This document shows positions 15,620 to 22,822 of a DNA stretch of 23,659 nt, piece by piece. Each line of letters begins with the position of its first letter. Position 1 is the stretch's first letter. The notes under the pieces were generated by a model, which did not search any database, was not told the DNA's origin, and saw only the letters and a list, made by a program, of their open reading frames with translations. Source of the DNA: JBDTNQ01 sp039933635 (lineage in GTDB: Bacteria; Acidobacteriota; Vicinamibacteria; Vicinamibacterales; SCN-69-37); assembly GCA_039933635.1 (NCBI GenBank), contig JBDTNQ010000070.1, positions 1 through 23,659 of the forward strand, read 5' to 3'. The position numbers were made by a program, and so were the translations under genes.

Positions 15620-16447
15620 GTTTCCCTCTTCCTCACGAAGCGCAGCTTCCGCTGGCGGTTTGAATGTGCTGATGACTTCCGTGGCGTCGTCGCCGAGCGT
15701 GACCTGTCCATCGACGTCGATGGTGTAGCTCTCGCGCAGGTAGCCACTGTTCAATTCGTAGACCACGACGCCGCCGTTCATCGCGGCGACCCAGGGCCAA
15801 CACTCGGCGCCGAGTGAACGCGCGCGATCGCGCAGGGCTTGCTGCACCACCATGCGCTGCTGGTCGTAGGACAGGTCGCTCAGCAAGGCGACATCGCCAC
15901 GCGCGTGCGCCTTCAGCGCAATAGGCTCCATGCCCTGCAGGAACGGCCGGTTGGTGATGGCGGCCGCGAGGAGCGTGCACCCGATGACATCCATCGTGGG
16001 CGTCATGAAGTTGAACGCGAATTCCGGCGAGATGAACTTGTATTCCTTCGCGCGCAGGCGTTCCGCCGCCGGCGGTGTCCACTCGACCCGAGCCCAGACC
16101 TCGGCATCATCCGCGCGCAGCTCAAGTTGCTTGATCCACCCGGCGGCCTTCCCGGCCTCGGGGTTGTCGGTGTCGATCCCCGACAGGTGCTCGTAGTCGA
16201 TGCACAGTTCGGTCGGGGGCACCGGATGCCGGCCGGTCGAGAAGTTGTCGACCATCTCGGCCAACATCACCGGGGTGATGGCGAACTTCCGCTCGCCCTT
16301 CTTGAACGATCCGCAGACCGCCACCTGAATCCAGCTCGACGCCGGTGTGTCGGCGACGGCGGCCTCGAGTGTGATGACGCTGCGCGTCCGGAGGCGCAGC
16401 GCGCCGTCCTGCTCGAAGACCACGATCTGGGGAGCGGTGCGGGCCAT
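15050..16447 (-). CDS. Prohead protease with fused scaffold (Mu I-like)
   Basis: The 465-residue protein starts at the ATG five bases after the previous stop, without a clear Shine-Dalgarno. Residues 35-170 match Mu I-type prohead proteases: WIQVAVCGSFKKGERKFAIT, TELCIDYEHLSG (the conserved DYEH), AGKAAGWIKQLELRADD, then EYKFISPEFAFNF. Residues of about 193-262 form an extra module (WPWVAAMNGGVVVYELNSGY, TIDVDGQVTLGDDATEV) seen in other phage protease proteins. Residues 277-465 form the scaffold, helical and Ala/Lys/Glu-rich, with a coiled coil and a segment (EKLVAGGKASNDQRASLKEL) that is typical of Mu I C termini. The protease processes the prohead and degrades the scaffold. Catalytic residues are not assigned here. 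Confidence 0.9.
   Translation of the reverse strand: MARTAPQIVVFEQDGALRLRTRSVITLEAAVADTPASSWIQVAVCGSFKKGERKFAITPVMLAEMVDNFSTGRHPVPPTELCIDYEHLSGIDTDNPEAGKAAGWIKQLELRADDAEVWARVEWTPPAAERLRAKEYKFISPEFAFNFMTPTMDVIGCTLLAAAITNRPFLQGMEPIALKAHARGDVALLSDLSYDQQRMVVQQALRDRARSLGAECWPWVAAMNGGVVVYELNSGYLRESYTIDVDGQVTLGDDATEVISTFKPPAEAALREEEGNMAKVTLKSTDGKDVQIDETAFAAAIEASPVVKDLRTKLTAKEAEQTPLQAKVVTLEADVATLKTENAASAKALNERDADAAIEKLVAGGKASNDQRASLKELYLSSKDMFEKITAGFTTRVATGEIGHGGPVAAATGTATARVMAKATELRTANAQLTQEQAIKQALDSDGQLYEQYVRESEQTVGKKT
15620..15634 (-). promoter_or_regulatory. Internal ribosome binding site for the scaffold
   Basis: Purine-rich GAGGAAGAGGGAAAC directly precedes the internal ATG at 15619, within the protease coding frame. 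The contrast with the poor site before the full-length start supports separate scaffold production. Confidence 0.65.
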
Positions 16448-16452
16448 CAGGG

Positions 16453-17100
16453 TTAGAGGGTCGGCACAACGCGATACGCGATGACCACGCGGCCGGTGTT
16501 GGCGACGTTGCCGCCACCCCACTCGCCGGCACCGGTGTTGTGCAGCACGAACGGTTGATTGACGGCCTGCGCTTCGGTGGCGATCGGGTCGACCTTCGGC
16601 AGGAAGTCGGTGTGCATCTTCCCGGCCTGGTCACAGAAGCCCGTCGCCTCGATGGCTTGCGAGACCGTCACGCCTGACGCGCCGACGTAGCGCACGGCGA
16701 GATTCGCGGTGCTCTCCGTGTACGCGCCGGCGGTGGCGTTGATGTTGAGGGTGCCGCCCACGAGCGACAGACGCTTGCCGGCGCCAGGGGCTGCCACGAG
16801 CGTGATCGGCGTGGCCCGAAGGGCGAGCATCTGCGCGTTGGTCAGGGCCACCGTCGCGACGCGCAGCTGCGCACCGCCGGAGGCGATCAACCAGACGGGG
16901 GAGGCCTTGGTGCCGATGTTCTTGTACACGTCGCCCGTCGCGCGATCGGTGTACTCGCTGCCAGGGTTCGCATCGCCGGCGCCGGTCGTGCCGTCGACGG
17001 GGGCGCCGCTCCCCTGGAAGAACAGAATGGGATTGGTGAGACCGACCATGAGGCGGCCGACGAGACCGGTCCCGCGCGTGATGATGTTCGGACGTGCCAT
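16453..17100 (-). CDS. Conserved phage virion protein, function unknown
   Basis: I start at the ATG at 17100 (MARPNIITRGTGLVGRLMVG); the frame is open 15 codons more but without a better start. The 215-residue product has GSEYTDRATGDVYKNIGTKA followed by SPVW, a motif of phage structural proteins that describes a named surface element, and then LTNAQMLALRATPITLVAAP with GAGKRLSLVG, ESTANLAVRYVGASGVTVSQ and LHNTGAGEWGGGN. I recall this second half as a pattern recurring in uncharacterised phage virion proteins encoded near the capsid genes. It is not a P-loop despite the PGAGK string, since no other NTPase element is present. It ends with RVVIAYRVV. Likely a beta-rich head-associated protein. 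Confidence 0.75.
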   Translation of the reverse strand: MARPNIITRGTGLVGRLMVGLTNPILFFQGSGAPVDGTTGAGDANPGSEYTDRATGDVYKNIGTKASPVWLIASGGAQLRVATVALTNAQMLALRATPITLVAAPGAGKRLSLVGGTLNINATAGAYTESTANLAVRYVGASGVTVSQAIEATGFCDQAGKMHTDFLPKVDPIATEAQAVNQPFVLHNTGAGEWGGGNVANTGRVVIAYRVVPTL

Positions 17101-17114
17101 CGAGACCGCCTGCC

Positions 17115-17129
17115 CCTCGAGACTCGAGG
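17115..17129. repeat. 15-bp palindrome upstream of the virion protein gene
   Basis: CCTCGAG and CTCGAGG flank a single central base, 14 bases before the ATG at 17100. It overlaps the purine-rich leader of that gene. It may be an operator, a hairpin influencing ribosome access, or chance in GC-rich DNA. Confidence 0.4.
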
Positions 17130-17211
17130 AAGTTCGCGACCGCAAAACGGGCGGACGCGCAAATCAGTCGAGAGGGACGGTCGCACACCCGCGGGGGCGC
17201 GTGGGGATTCT

Positions 17212-17241
17212 GCCGACGTCAGCCGACGTAAACCGACGTCA
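17212..17241. repeat. Three 10-bp direct repeats at the end of the HTH gene
   Basis: Three consecutive 10-bp units share the core CCGACGT on the plus strand: GCCGACGTCA, GCCGACGTAA and ACCGACGTCA. The spacing is one helical turn, so a protein could bind all three on the same face. The third unit overlaps the stop codon of the HTH gene. This is the longest non-coding gap in the packaging and head part of the window (138 bp, 17101-17238). Confidence 0.65.
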
Positions 17242-17460
17242 GCGTATGTTCTCGCGATAGTACGCGGTGACGTCCGCCTTGCGGATTTTGATGAGGCGAC
17301 CGACGACGATGACTCTCAGTTTGCCGCGCTCGATGAGTCGCCGGACGGTATCGACGTGCACGCCCCAACGCACCGCCACTTCCTTCGGCGACATGAGCTC
17401 TTGTTGCGTCGGATCGGGAGGGACGAGCTTCCCCGCCGCGGCTTTGGCGGCGACCGGCAT
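17239..17460 (-). CDS. Excisionase-type helix-turn-helix DNA-binding protein
   Basis: The 73-residue protein has the full pattern of the excisionase/MerR-like winged HTH family: LMSPKEVAVRWGVHVDTVRR, then LIERGKLRVIVVGRLIKIRK and ADVTAYYRENI. The first helix pair recognises DNA and the VGRLIKIRK strand pair forms the wing. A short Ala/Pro-rich N terminus precedes the domain. Its ATG overlaps the zinc-ribbon stop (TGATG). Such genes are usually found next to integrases or act as small regulators, and it is odd to find one inside a head operon with no integrase visible. A role as transcription regulator or packaging-site binder is possible but not shown. Confidence 0.85.
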   Translation of the reverse strand: MPVAAKAAAGKLVPPDPTQQELMSPKEVAVRWGVHVDTVRRLIERGKLRVIVVGRLIKIRKADVTAYYRENIR

Positions 17461-17759
17461 CAGTTCTGCGCCGCGGCCGCCGCGCGGGTCGCCTCCTCAG
17501 GTGTCAGGCCTGGCTGAATGCCGACCGCGATGTCATACGCCGATCCGTCTGGCCGGACCTGCAGGTTCTTCACGAAGTACGGCCGCTCACAGGACGGGCA
17601 CGCGCCCGGCTTCGTGATGCGGGCAATGAAGACCGTCTTCTCGCCGCCGCACAGACAGCGCACCGCCACGGCGGCGTCGATCTGCACGTCCTGAATCTCC
17701 ACCTGCCCGGTCTTCGCGCCCACGAGGAGCGCGTTCTTGAACTCTGCTGGAACTCCCAT
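17460..17759 (-). CDS. Small zinc-ribbon protein
   Basis: I start at the ATG at 17759 (MGVPAEFKNALLVGAKTGQV), 15 bases after the portal stop, with GAGAGG upstream. The longer open frame runs through the portal gene and is a shadow. The 99-residue product has Cys35-x-Cys37 and Cys54-x2-Cys57 (RCLCGGEKTVFIARITKPGA and CPSCERPYF), a probable zinc ribbon, flanked by beta stretches and a helical C terminus (GLTPEEATRAAAAAQN). No family recognised. It lies between portal and HTH genes, so it could bind DNA or a head protein. Confidence 0.75.
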   Translation of the reverse strand: MGVPAEFKNALLVGAKTGQVEIQDVQIDAAVAVRCLCGGEKTVFIARITKPGACPSCERPYFVKNLQVRPDGSAYDIAVGIQPGLTPEEATRAAAAAQN

Positions 17760-17773
17760 GGGTGCACGCCTCT

Positions 17774-20095
17774 CTAGACCGTTCGGTCCTTTGCCAAATA
17801 GAGCCACTGGCAGCGGCACGCATCGCCCCCGCCTTTGTTGCCGTCGCAGTTCTTGTACGGGACGGGATTGTCCGCGTATTCCTGACTGTCGAGCGTGGCC
17901 TCGGTGCCATCGCGATCGATGCAAGGCTGGCACGCGTCGACGTCGAGCAGGCAGGACCAGACGGCCTTCTCGATGTCGTCTTCGTTGATCTGCGCCTCGA
18001 CGCCGCGGCCGAGGCCGAAGGCTTCGTTGACCTCTGCGCGCGCGGTGCCGCGCAGACCCGAGGAGAGCTCGTTCTCCAGCGCCTTCCACATCTCGGTCAC
18101 CAGCCCCTGACCGCGGACGCCGGTCCGGCGCAGGCGGGTGGCGACGTCGAGCACGCGGTTGAACCACGCATCGTTGAGTCGCTCGGCCGTGACGGACGCG
18201 GATGTGGAGAGCGCCGAGGTCGCCGCGCTGGCGGTGTTGGGCAGCGTGGGCTGCGGCTTCTTCTTCCCCGCCAGCTCGAGCACGTTCCACTCGTCGACGT
18301 CCTGCGTCATTCGCAGCGGCACGGTCGCGCCCTGGCGCGCGAGCTCCTGCCGAATCTTCCGGCGGCCATCGGCGAACGCGGCCTGATGCGTCTTGCGGAG
18401 GGCCTGCTTGACGAGCCCCTTCTCCGGAATCGTGAAGTTGTCTGGCCGCAGATCGGTGAACGCCTTGGTCGTCGTGCGCGCGTCGCGCTTCACGATCGCC
18501 TCGGCCAACTTGTCGAACTGCAGCTTCCGGATCGCGGTCAGCCGCTTCTCGAGCGCGAGTGCGGTTTGGTTCAGGTTGCGCGCGTAGGTCTCCGGCGCGC
18601 GCAAGCAGAACGTCTCGACCGACGTCGGGGCCCGCCCGAGCAGTCGGCCGTCATCCTTCAGCCGCAATGCCGGCGTCTCGTCGTCGGCGGCGTCGGGGTT
18701 GTCGTTCGGGTCTGCGTTCGGATCGACGCCGGGATCCTCGGGCGGACCCGGTGGCGTCGGTGCGTCCGCCGCGCGCGGCGGCAGCTTGTACTGCTCGCGG
18801 AAGAAGTCCTCGTCCTCGGCGCTTGGGGTAATGAAGCCGATCGCCGCGAGCCGGCCCACCTGATCGGCGAGCGCCTCGAGGTCGGTGTCCGCGATGTTCG
18901 TGAATTCGACGTGCGGGTATTCGCGCCCGGCCATCACGAAGTTCAGATCGCACAGCTCCGCGATGACCTGCTCGTCCAGGTCCTCGGCGATGTCGCCGGC
19001 GACGAGCTCGAGCACGGACGAGAAGATGTCGGCCAGCTTCGAGGTGCGGTTCGTGCTCATGCCGTCGGCCTGACCCGACAGGAACGTGGCGAGCACGTTC
19101 TGGATGATCATCTTCGCGTGGAACTCAATGTCGTCGGAGAGCTTCACGCCGCCATCGGTCCCGTTCATCTGGAGCATCGAGAATTCGACCTCCGGATGCT
19201 CCATCACCCACGCCTTCTCGTGGGAGCGCAGCGCCTTCAGGGCCTTCTTGACCTGATTCACGAGCTTGGTGTTCGCCCAGGCGTCCACGCTCGTGAACTT
19301 CGCCTTCGGGATGCCGACGCCCCAGCGATCGGCGCGGACGACGCCGATGCGGAGCATTTCGGTCAGCGCCCACCAGTGGAAGTACGCGGAGCGGAGAATC
19401 GACCGGCCCCAGTAGTTGTCCCCTTCGCGCTGGTGGGAGCTGATGAGGCACTTCGCCGCCGGCATCGGCATGGTGGTGTACGACAGATCCGGCTTGAACG
19501 CCTGCTGGATCACGTGCACCAGTTCGCCGTCCTTGTCCTGTTCCCACCCCCACAACGTCGGGGCCAGCCGCGGCGCAATCTTGCGCAGCCGCCACGTGCC
19601 GGTCTCATGGTCGTACTGCCACACCTTCTCGGACACGGAGACGCCGTAGTCGAGGCGCGTGAGGAGATGCTCGAAGACGCGGCGCCACGAGATGCGCATG
19701 CTGCGCGGTTTGAAGAGCGACGCCTGGCAGAAGTCCGCGATGGCCTGGTCGGTGGCGTCACCGTCCTTCGGCGGCCGTACGACGGGGGTGCTCGAGAGAA
19801 TCGGCGCCTTCACGATGTAGAGCGAGGCGTGGACCTGCGCGAGGTTCCGCATCTCGTCGTACACCTTCAGGCCCTCGGGCGGAACGAGTCGCGCGTTGAG
19901 CTCAACCCCGCTGATGATGCCCATCATGTTCACGGTGCCGCTGGCGCCGATCTCTTTGCCCGCGTTGCCGTCAACCGCCGGCGCGTCGGCGCCCAGGGTC
20001 GGCAACGGTGCTTCGCCCTTCGGCTTCCGCTTGGCGCGTAGGCGTGCCGGGACTTGGGTCGCGATGCGTTCCGGATCGTCCGTGACTGTGGCCAT
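17774..20095 (-). CDS. Portal protein fused to a Mu F-like head morphogenesis domain
   Basis: The 773-residue protein has two parts. Residues of about 50-440 are a DUF935/Mu gp29-like portal: RRVFEHLLTRLDYGVSVSEK, then APRLAPTLWGWEQDKDGELV, CLISSHQREGDNYWGRSILR with SAYFHWWALTEMLRIG, and the later helix region (MIIQNVLATFLSGQADGMST). A Pro/Asp-rich linker covers residues 445-475. Residues of about 560-773 are Mu F-like: TARAEVNEAFGLGR, then WSCLLDVDACQPCIDRDG and a final CDGN...CRCQW with Cys at 715, 722, 725, 750, 760 and 762, which corresponds to the 'W..l.D...C..C..l.G ... NCRC' motif of the family. In Mu these are two genes (29 and 30/F). The portal forms the ring through which DNA passes. 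GAGGGAG precedes the ATG. No stop or frameshift is visible at the junction. Confidence 0.9.
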   Translation of the reverse strand: MATVTDDPERIATQVPARLRAKRKPKGEAPLPTLGADAPAVDGNAGKEIGASGTVNMMGIISGVELNARLVPPEGLKVYDEMRNLAQVHASLYIVKAPILSSTPVVRPPKDGDATDQAIADFCQASLFKPRSMRISWRRVFEHLLTRLDYGVSVSEKVWQYDHETGTWRLRKIAPRLAPTLWGWEQDKDGELVHVIQQAFKPDLSYTTMPMPAAKCLISSHQREGDNYWGRSILRSAYFHWWALTEMLRIGVVRADRWGVGIPKAKFTSVDAWANTKLVNQVKKALKALRSHEKAWVMEHPEVEFSMLQMNGTDGGVKLSDDIEFHAKMIIQNVLATFLSGQADGMSTNRTSKLADIFSSVLELVAGDIAEDLDEQVIAELCDLNFVMAGREYPHVEFTNIADTDLEALADQVGRLAAIGFITPSAEDEDFFREQYKLPPRAADAPTPPGPPEDPGVDPNADPNDNPDAADDETPALRLKDDGRLLGRAPTSVETFCLRAPETYARNLNQTALALEKRLTAIRKLQFDKLAEAIVKRDARTTTKAFTDLRPDNFTIPEKGLVKQALRKTHQAAFADGRRKIRQELARQGATVPLRMTQDVDEWNVLELAGKKKPQPTLPNTASAATSALSTSASVTAERLNDAWFNRVLDVATRLRRTGVRGQGLVTEMWKALENELSSGLRGTARAEVNEAFGLGRGVEAQINEDDIEKAVWSCLLDVDACQPCIDRDGTEATLDSQEYADNPVPYKNCDGNKGGGDACRCQWLYLAKDRTV

Positions 20096-20112
20096 ACGCG
20101 TCTGTCTCCCTC

Positions 20113-22140
20113 TTACTCGTCGTCGTCAAACTCGTCCTCGTCCTCGACGCCGCCCACCAGGGCCGCCGTCCGGTCGTGGAGGTCCTTGCGTCGCAGCTGC
20201 GCTTCTGGTCGCCACTCGCGACCGCTGCGCCCTTCGCTGACGACCATCTCTTCCTGCGCGGCCCGGCCGCGGCCCGGGGCGTCGAGCGCGACAAGCTGGC
20301 CGCGCCACCGGGTGCGATACCCCATTACGAGCGCGGTGCCCGCATGGCTGTGCTTGTCGTGCACGGGCTTGGTGCTGCCCGGAATCACGTTCCCGTCCTT
20401 GTCCGTCGGCCACTTCCAATCGGCCAGCGCATCCGCGAGGCGCGTACAGAAGCTGCTCAGCGAGACGCCATTGCGTCGCACGAGTTGCCGCACGTGATCG
20501 ATCCAGTCGAGCAGGGAACCATCCGCCGGTTTGGCGAACGGCACAGTTCGGAGGGACATCGACGGGTCAGCCATCTGCAGATTCCGAGTCCACGAGGACA
20601 AGGAGCTGTCGCGCTGGCGGCCCGCCGGGTCGCCCGCATGATACACCGGCAGGCAGCCGCGCGGCACTTCGTTGACCAGGTCCGGCACGAAGGCGACGCG
20701 GTTCGACCAGTCGAGGTGGCGTCGGTCCGCATAGGCCTGCATCGAGTCCGGCGTGTGGCCGCACGCCTCGAGGTACGACGTCATCCACACCGTCACGATG
20801 AGCTGGTGGTAGTGCGACCAAGCTTTGCCGCTGTCGACGAGCTCGTCCAGCCAGCGCGTCGTCTGCGCTTCATCGTCCAGGACCTGGCCGAGGGCTACGT
20901 ACGTTTCGTCCGCCACACCGAAGTCCCAGAAGATCACTAACGGGAACCGCGGATCGATGAGCCCGGGCAGGACGCGTCGCTTGTAGGTGAGGTCATCCTC
21001 GGCCACCCCGGGCGGTCCCATCAGTTTGCCGGTGCGACGGTCACGCACGTCGGCGACGTCAAACAGGTGGCGCGTGGCGTCGTACCCGTCGAAGACGGCC
21101 GCGGCCGCCGTCCGGTCGTAGCTGATGTCGAGCTCGCTGGCGAGTTTCTCCGGCGTGAGATCTGCCGCCGTGTTCCGGTAGTAGGTACTCGTCGGTTTGG
21201 CCCCGCGCTCCCGCTTGCAGCTCTTTCGATGTTCCTGGAACTGGACGTCCGGCAACGACGCGCCGGGCCCAGCCTTCGCTTTCCACCCGCACAGACAGGC
21301 GAGGTCGATAGCCATGAGCGGGTGACGCGTCCAATGGAGGGTGCGCTTCCGGAACGTCGTCGTCTTCGAATGCGCGAGCCGCGCGAACGTGTTGCCGCGT
21401 CCGTCCGGCGTGGAATTGAGTTCGAGGCCGCGCTTACAGGCCTGGCGCAGGCCGGCGAACATCGACTCGCTGTGCTTCGCGTAGGCGAACTCGTCGGCCA
21501 GCCCGCGACCGTACGACGGGCCGCGCGCGACCTGGCCGCCCGTGCCGGTCTCGCCTTTGATGTAGCTGCCCGTGTGGAGACTGCGGACTTCCCACTTCTT
21601 GAAGCTGAACGGGTGCCAGAGGAATCGCGGTAAGCGCTCGTGAATGAAGCGCACCTTGCCCAGCAGGCAGTCGACCGTGGAGTTGGCGCCGCCGTCGTCG
21701 ACGTCGCGCGCGCGTTTGCTCACCATGAGGAGCGGGGCGTTGTGGACGAACAGGAGGTCGTAGACGAACGCCGAGCAGAAGATCCACGACGTCAGCATCT
21801 GCCGCGACTTCTCGGTCAGGGTGTTCGTCGGGGTCTGCAGGTCGGCCAGCATCTCGCGGATGTACGGAAACGCGGGCAGCCGCCGCGGCCGCGCGCCGTC
21901 CGGGTCGTCGACGTGAAGAGTCCAGCAGTAATGCAGCGCGAAATACGGCAGGCTCGCCGCGCAGCGCAAGTACTCGCGGACCTCGTCCTTCGGCGTGGCG
22001 ACGATCGGAGGGGCGACCTCCCACGGCGAGGCCGCGTAGCCCAGGGGTTCGTAGATGCCCGGGCGGGACTCGCGCCAGTCGACCGGAGGAATCCAGATCG
22101 ACTGCTCAAACGACTGGGCTGACGAGCCTGTTCGGCGCAT
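20113..22140 (-). CDS. Terminase large subunit (packaging ATPase and nuclease)
   Basis: The 675-residue protein has the ATPase motifs of large terminases: a Walker A-like TEKSRQMLTSWI (residues 109-120, the KxRQ variant), hydrophobic strand plus acidic pair GLADEFAYA (Asp216-Glu217), and the coupling motif NSTPDGRGNTF (242-252). The nuclease part has VIFWDFGVADETYVA (Asp406, Asp411), HAGDPAG and a final HDKHSHAGTALVMGYRTRW, matching the RNase H-like acid/His pattern. Between the two domains, residues 282-308 hold Cys-x-Cys and a His-x3-Cys pair, a possible zinc-binding insert. It pumps DNA into the prohead through the portal. TAATG junction with the GroES-like gene. The C terminus is very acidic (EDEDEFDDDE). 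Confidence 0.93.
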   Translation of the reverse strand: MRRTGSSAQSFEQSIWIPPVDWRESRPGIYEPLGYAASPWEVAPPIVATPKDEVREYLRCAASLPYFALHYCWTLHVDDPDGARPRRLPAFPYIREMLADLQTPTNTLTEKSRQMLTSWIFCSAFVYDLLFVHNAPLLMVSKRARDVDDGGANSTVDCLLGKVRFIHERLPRFLWHPFSFKKWEVRSLHTGSYIKGETGTGGQVARGPSYGRGLADEFAYAKHSESMFAGLRQACKRGLELNSTPDGRGNTFARLAHSKTTTFRKRTLHWTRHPLMAIDLACLCGWKAKAGPGASLPDVQFQEHRKSCKRERGAKPTSTYYRNTAADLTPEKLASELDISYDRTAAAAVFDGYDATRHLFDVADVRDRRTGKLMGPPGVAEDDLTYKRRVLPGLIDPRFPLVIFWDFGVADETYVALGQVLDDEAQTTRWLDELVDSGKAWSHYHQLIVTVWMTSYLEACGHTPDSMQAYADRRHLDWSNRVAFVPDLVNEVPRGCLPVYHAGDPAGRQRDSSLSSWTRNLQMADPSMSLRTVPFAKPADGSLLDWIDHVRQLVRRNGVSLSSFCTRLADALADWKWPTDKDGNVIPGSTKPVHDKHSHAGTALVMGYRTRWRGQLVALDAPGRGRAAQEEMVVSEGRSGREWRPEAQLRRKDLHDRTAALVGGVEDEDEFDDDE

Positions 22141-22550
22141 TAGTCTGGCGCCAAGGTCATCACGTTCTGCACGGGCCTGCCGGTGTCCACCGTGCCGACG
22201 AGCAGCAGCTCCTCCTCCTTGATGACGAGCAGCGCGTGCCCATCGACGTCGACCATCGCCCCCGCGAAGCTCGCGCAGTAGACCTGCGCGCCGACGGACG
22301 TCACGGCGTCAGGGCCCGCTTTCACCACGCGGAACAACATGCCTTCGGTCTTCACGCGATCGCCCATGACGCTGTCGCGGCCGGGGATCACCAGGCTGCC
22401 ATGCCGGCGCTCGAGCGGCCGCATCCGTGCCAAGACGAGCCGATCGCCGCGAGGCGTCCACGCTGCCACGACTCGATCGATGTCTTGGTGCCGCGCCGCC
22501 TCGTCCTGCTCCGCTTGGGAAATCACTGCATCTACCGTCGCTGTCGTCAT
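22140..22550 (-). CDS. GroES-like co-chaperonin
   Basis: The 136-residue protein has a ~30-residue N-terminal extension and then the GroES fold pattern. GDRLVLARMRPLERRHGSLV gives the opening strand and the arm that leads to the mobile loop, with the hydrophobic LVI (residues 53-55) in the place of the IVL triplet that contacts GroEL. The centre (EGMLFRVVKAGPDAVTSVGA) and the end (VYCASFAGAMVDVDGHALLV followed by IKEEELLLVG) match GroES closely, where the last segment is the conserved 'k.aG.ev...g.eyl...e.diLav' part. Phage co-chaperonins such as T4 gp31 replace host GroES to fold capsid protein. It lies between two small genes and TerL, with an ATGA junction. No GroEL partner is visible, so it would use the host chaperonin. 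Confidence 0.85.
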   Translation of the reverse strand: MTTATVDAVISQAEQDEAARHQDIDRVVAAWTPRGDRLVLARMRPLERRHGSLVIPGRDSVMGDRVKTEGMLFRVVKAGPDAVTSVGAQVYCASFAGAMVDVDGHALLVIKEEELLLVGTVDTGRPVQNVMTLAPD

Positions 22551-22822
22551 CGTCGTCCTTTCGATTCGCGCCCGCGCTCCGCCGGCGCCGTCAACATGGC
22601 TGGCGTCACGGTGGCCAGCGCTTTCAATTCCGCTGCGGTCAGGCGCATACCAAACCGCTCAGCGAGAAACGTTCGCATCCCCTCGAGGTCGCCGGGCGCA
22701 CCCGCGAGGCGCAGTTCGTCGGTCACGGCCTCCTCGGGCCGGAGCCGTCTAGCCAGTTCCCCGAGGAGCCAGTCGGCTGAAGTGATTGGAGAGAGCAGTG
22801 AGGAGCTCTGGGTCCTTAACAC
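22547..22822 (-). CDS. Small phage protein of unknown function
   Basis: The 91-residue frame begins with GTG at 22822, preceded by GAGGTG at seven-base spacing, and overlaps the end of the upstream gene by 74 bases. The product includes ITSADWLLGELARRLRPEEA, LEGMRTFLAERFGMRLTAAE and LKALATVTPAMLTAP, which look like two or three helices, and ends with basic residues (ERGRESKGRR). A shorter form from the GTG of AVTDELRL is possible since GAGGAGG lies close before it, but the spacing is short. No family recognised. The stop overlaps the GroES-like start (ATGA). Confidence 0.6.
   Translation of the reverse strand: MLRTQSSSLLSPITSADWLLGELARRLRPEEAVTDELRLAGAPGDLEGMRTFLAERFGMRLTAAELKALATVTPAMLTAPAERGRESKGRR

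Noticed and set aside
16780..16830. PGAGK string in the 215-residue virion protein as a possible P-loop
   Set aside because: There is no following Ser/Thr in the right context and no Walker B or other NTPase element; the string recurs in phage virion proteins as part of a beta-rich fold.
17762..20041. A 759-codon open frame on the plus strand opposite the portal gene
   Set aside because: It mirrors the portal codon pattern in GC-rich DNA, is very rich in Arg, Leu, Val and Asp, has no recognisable domain, and the opposite strand carries a clear portal/Mu F protein.
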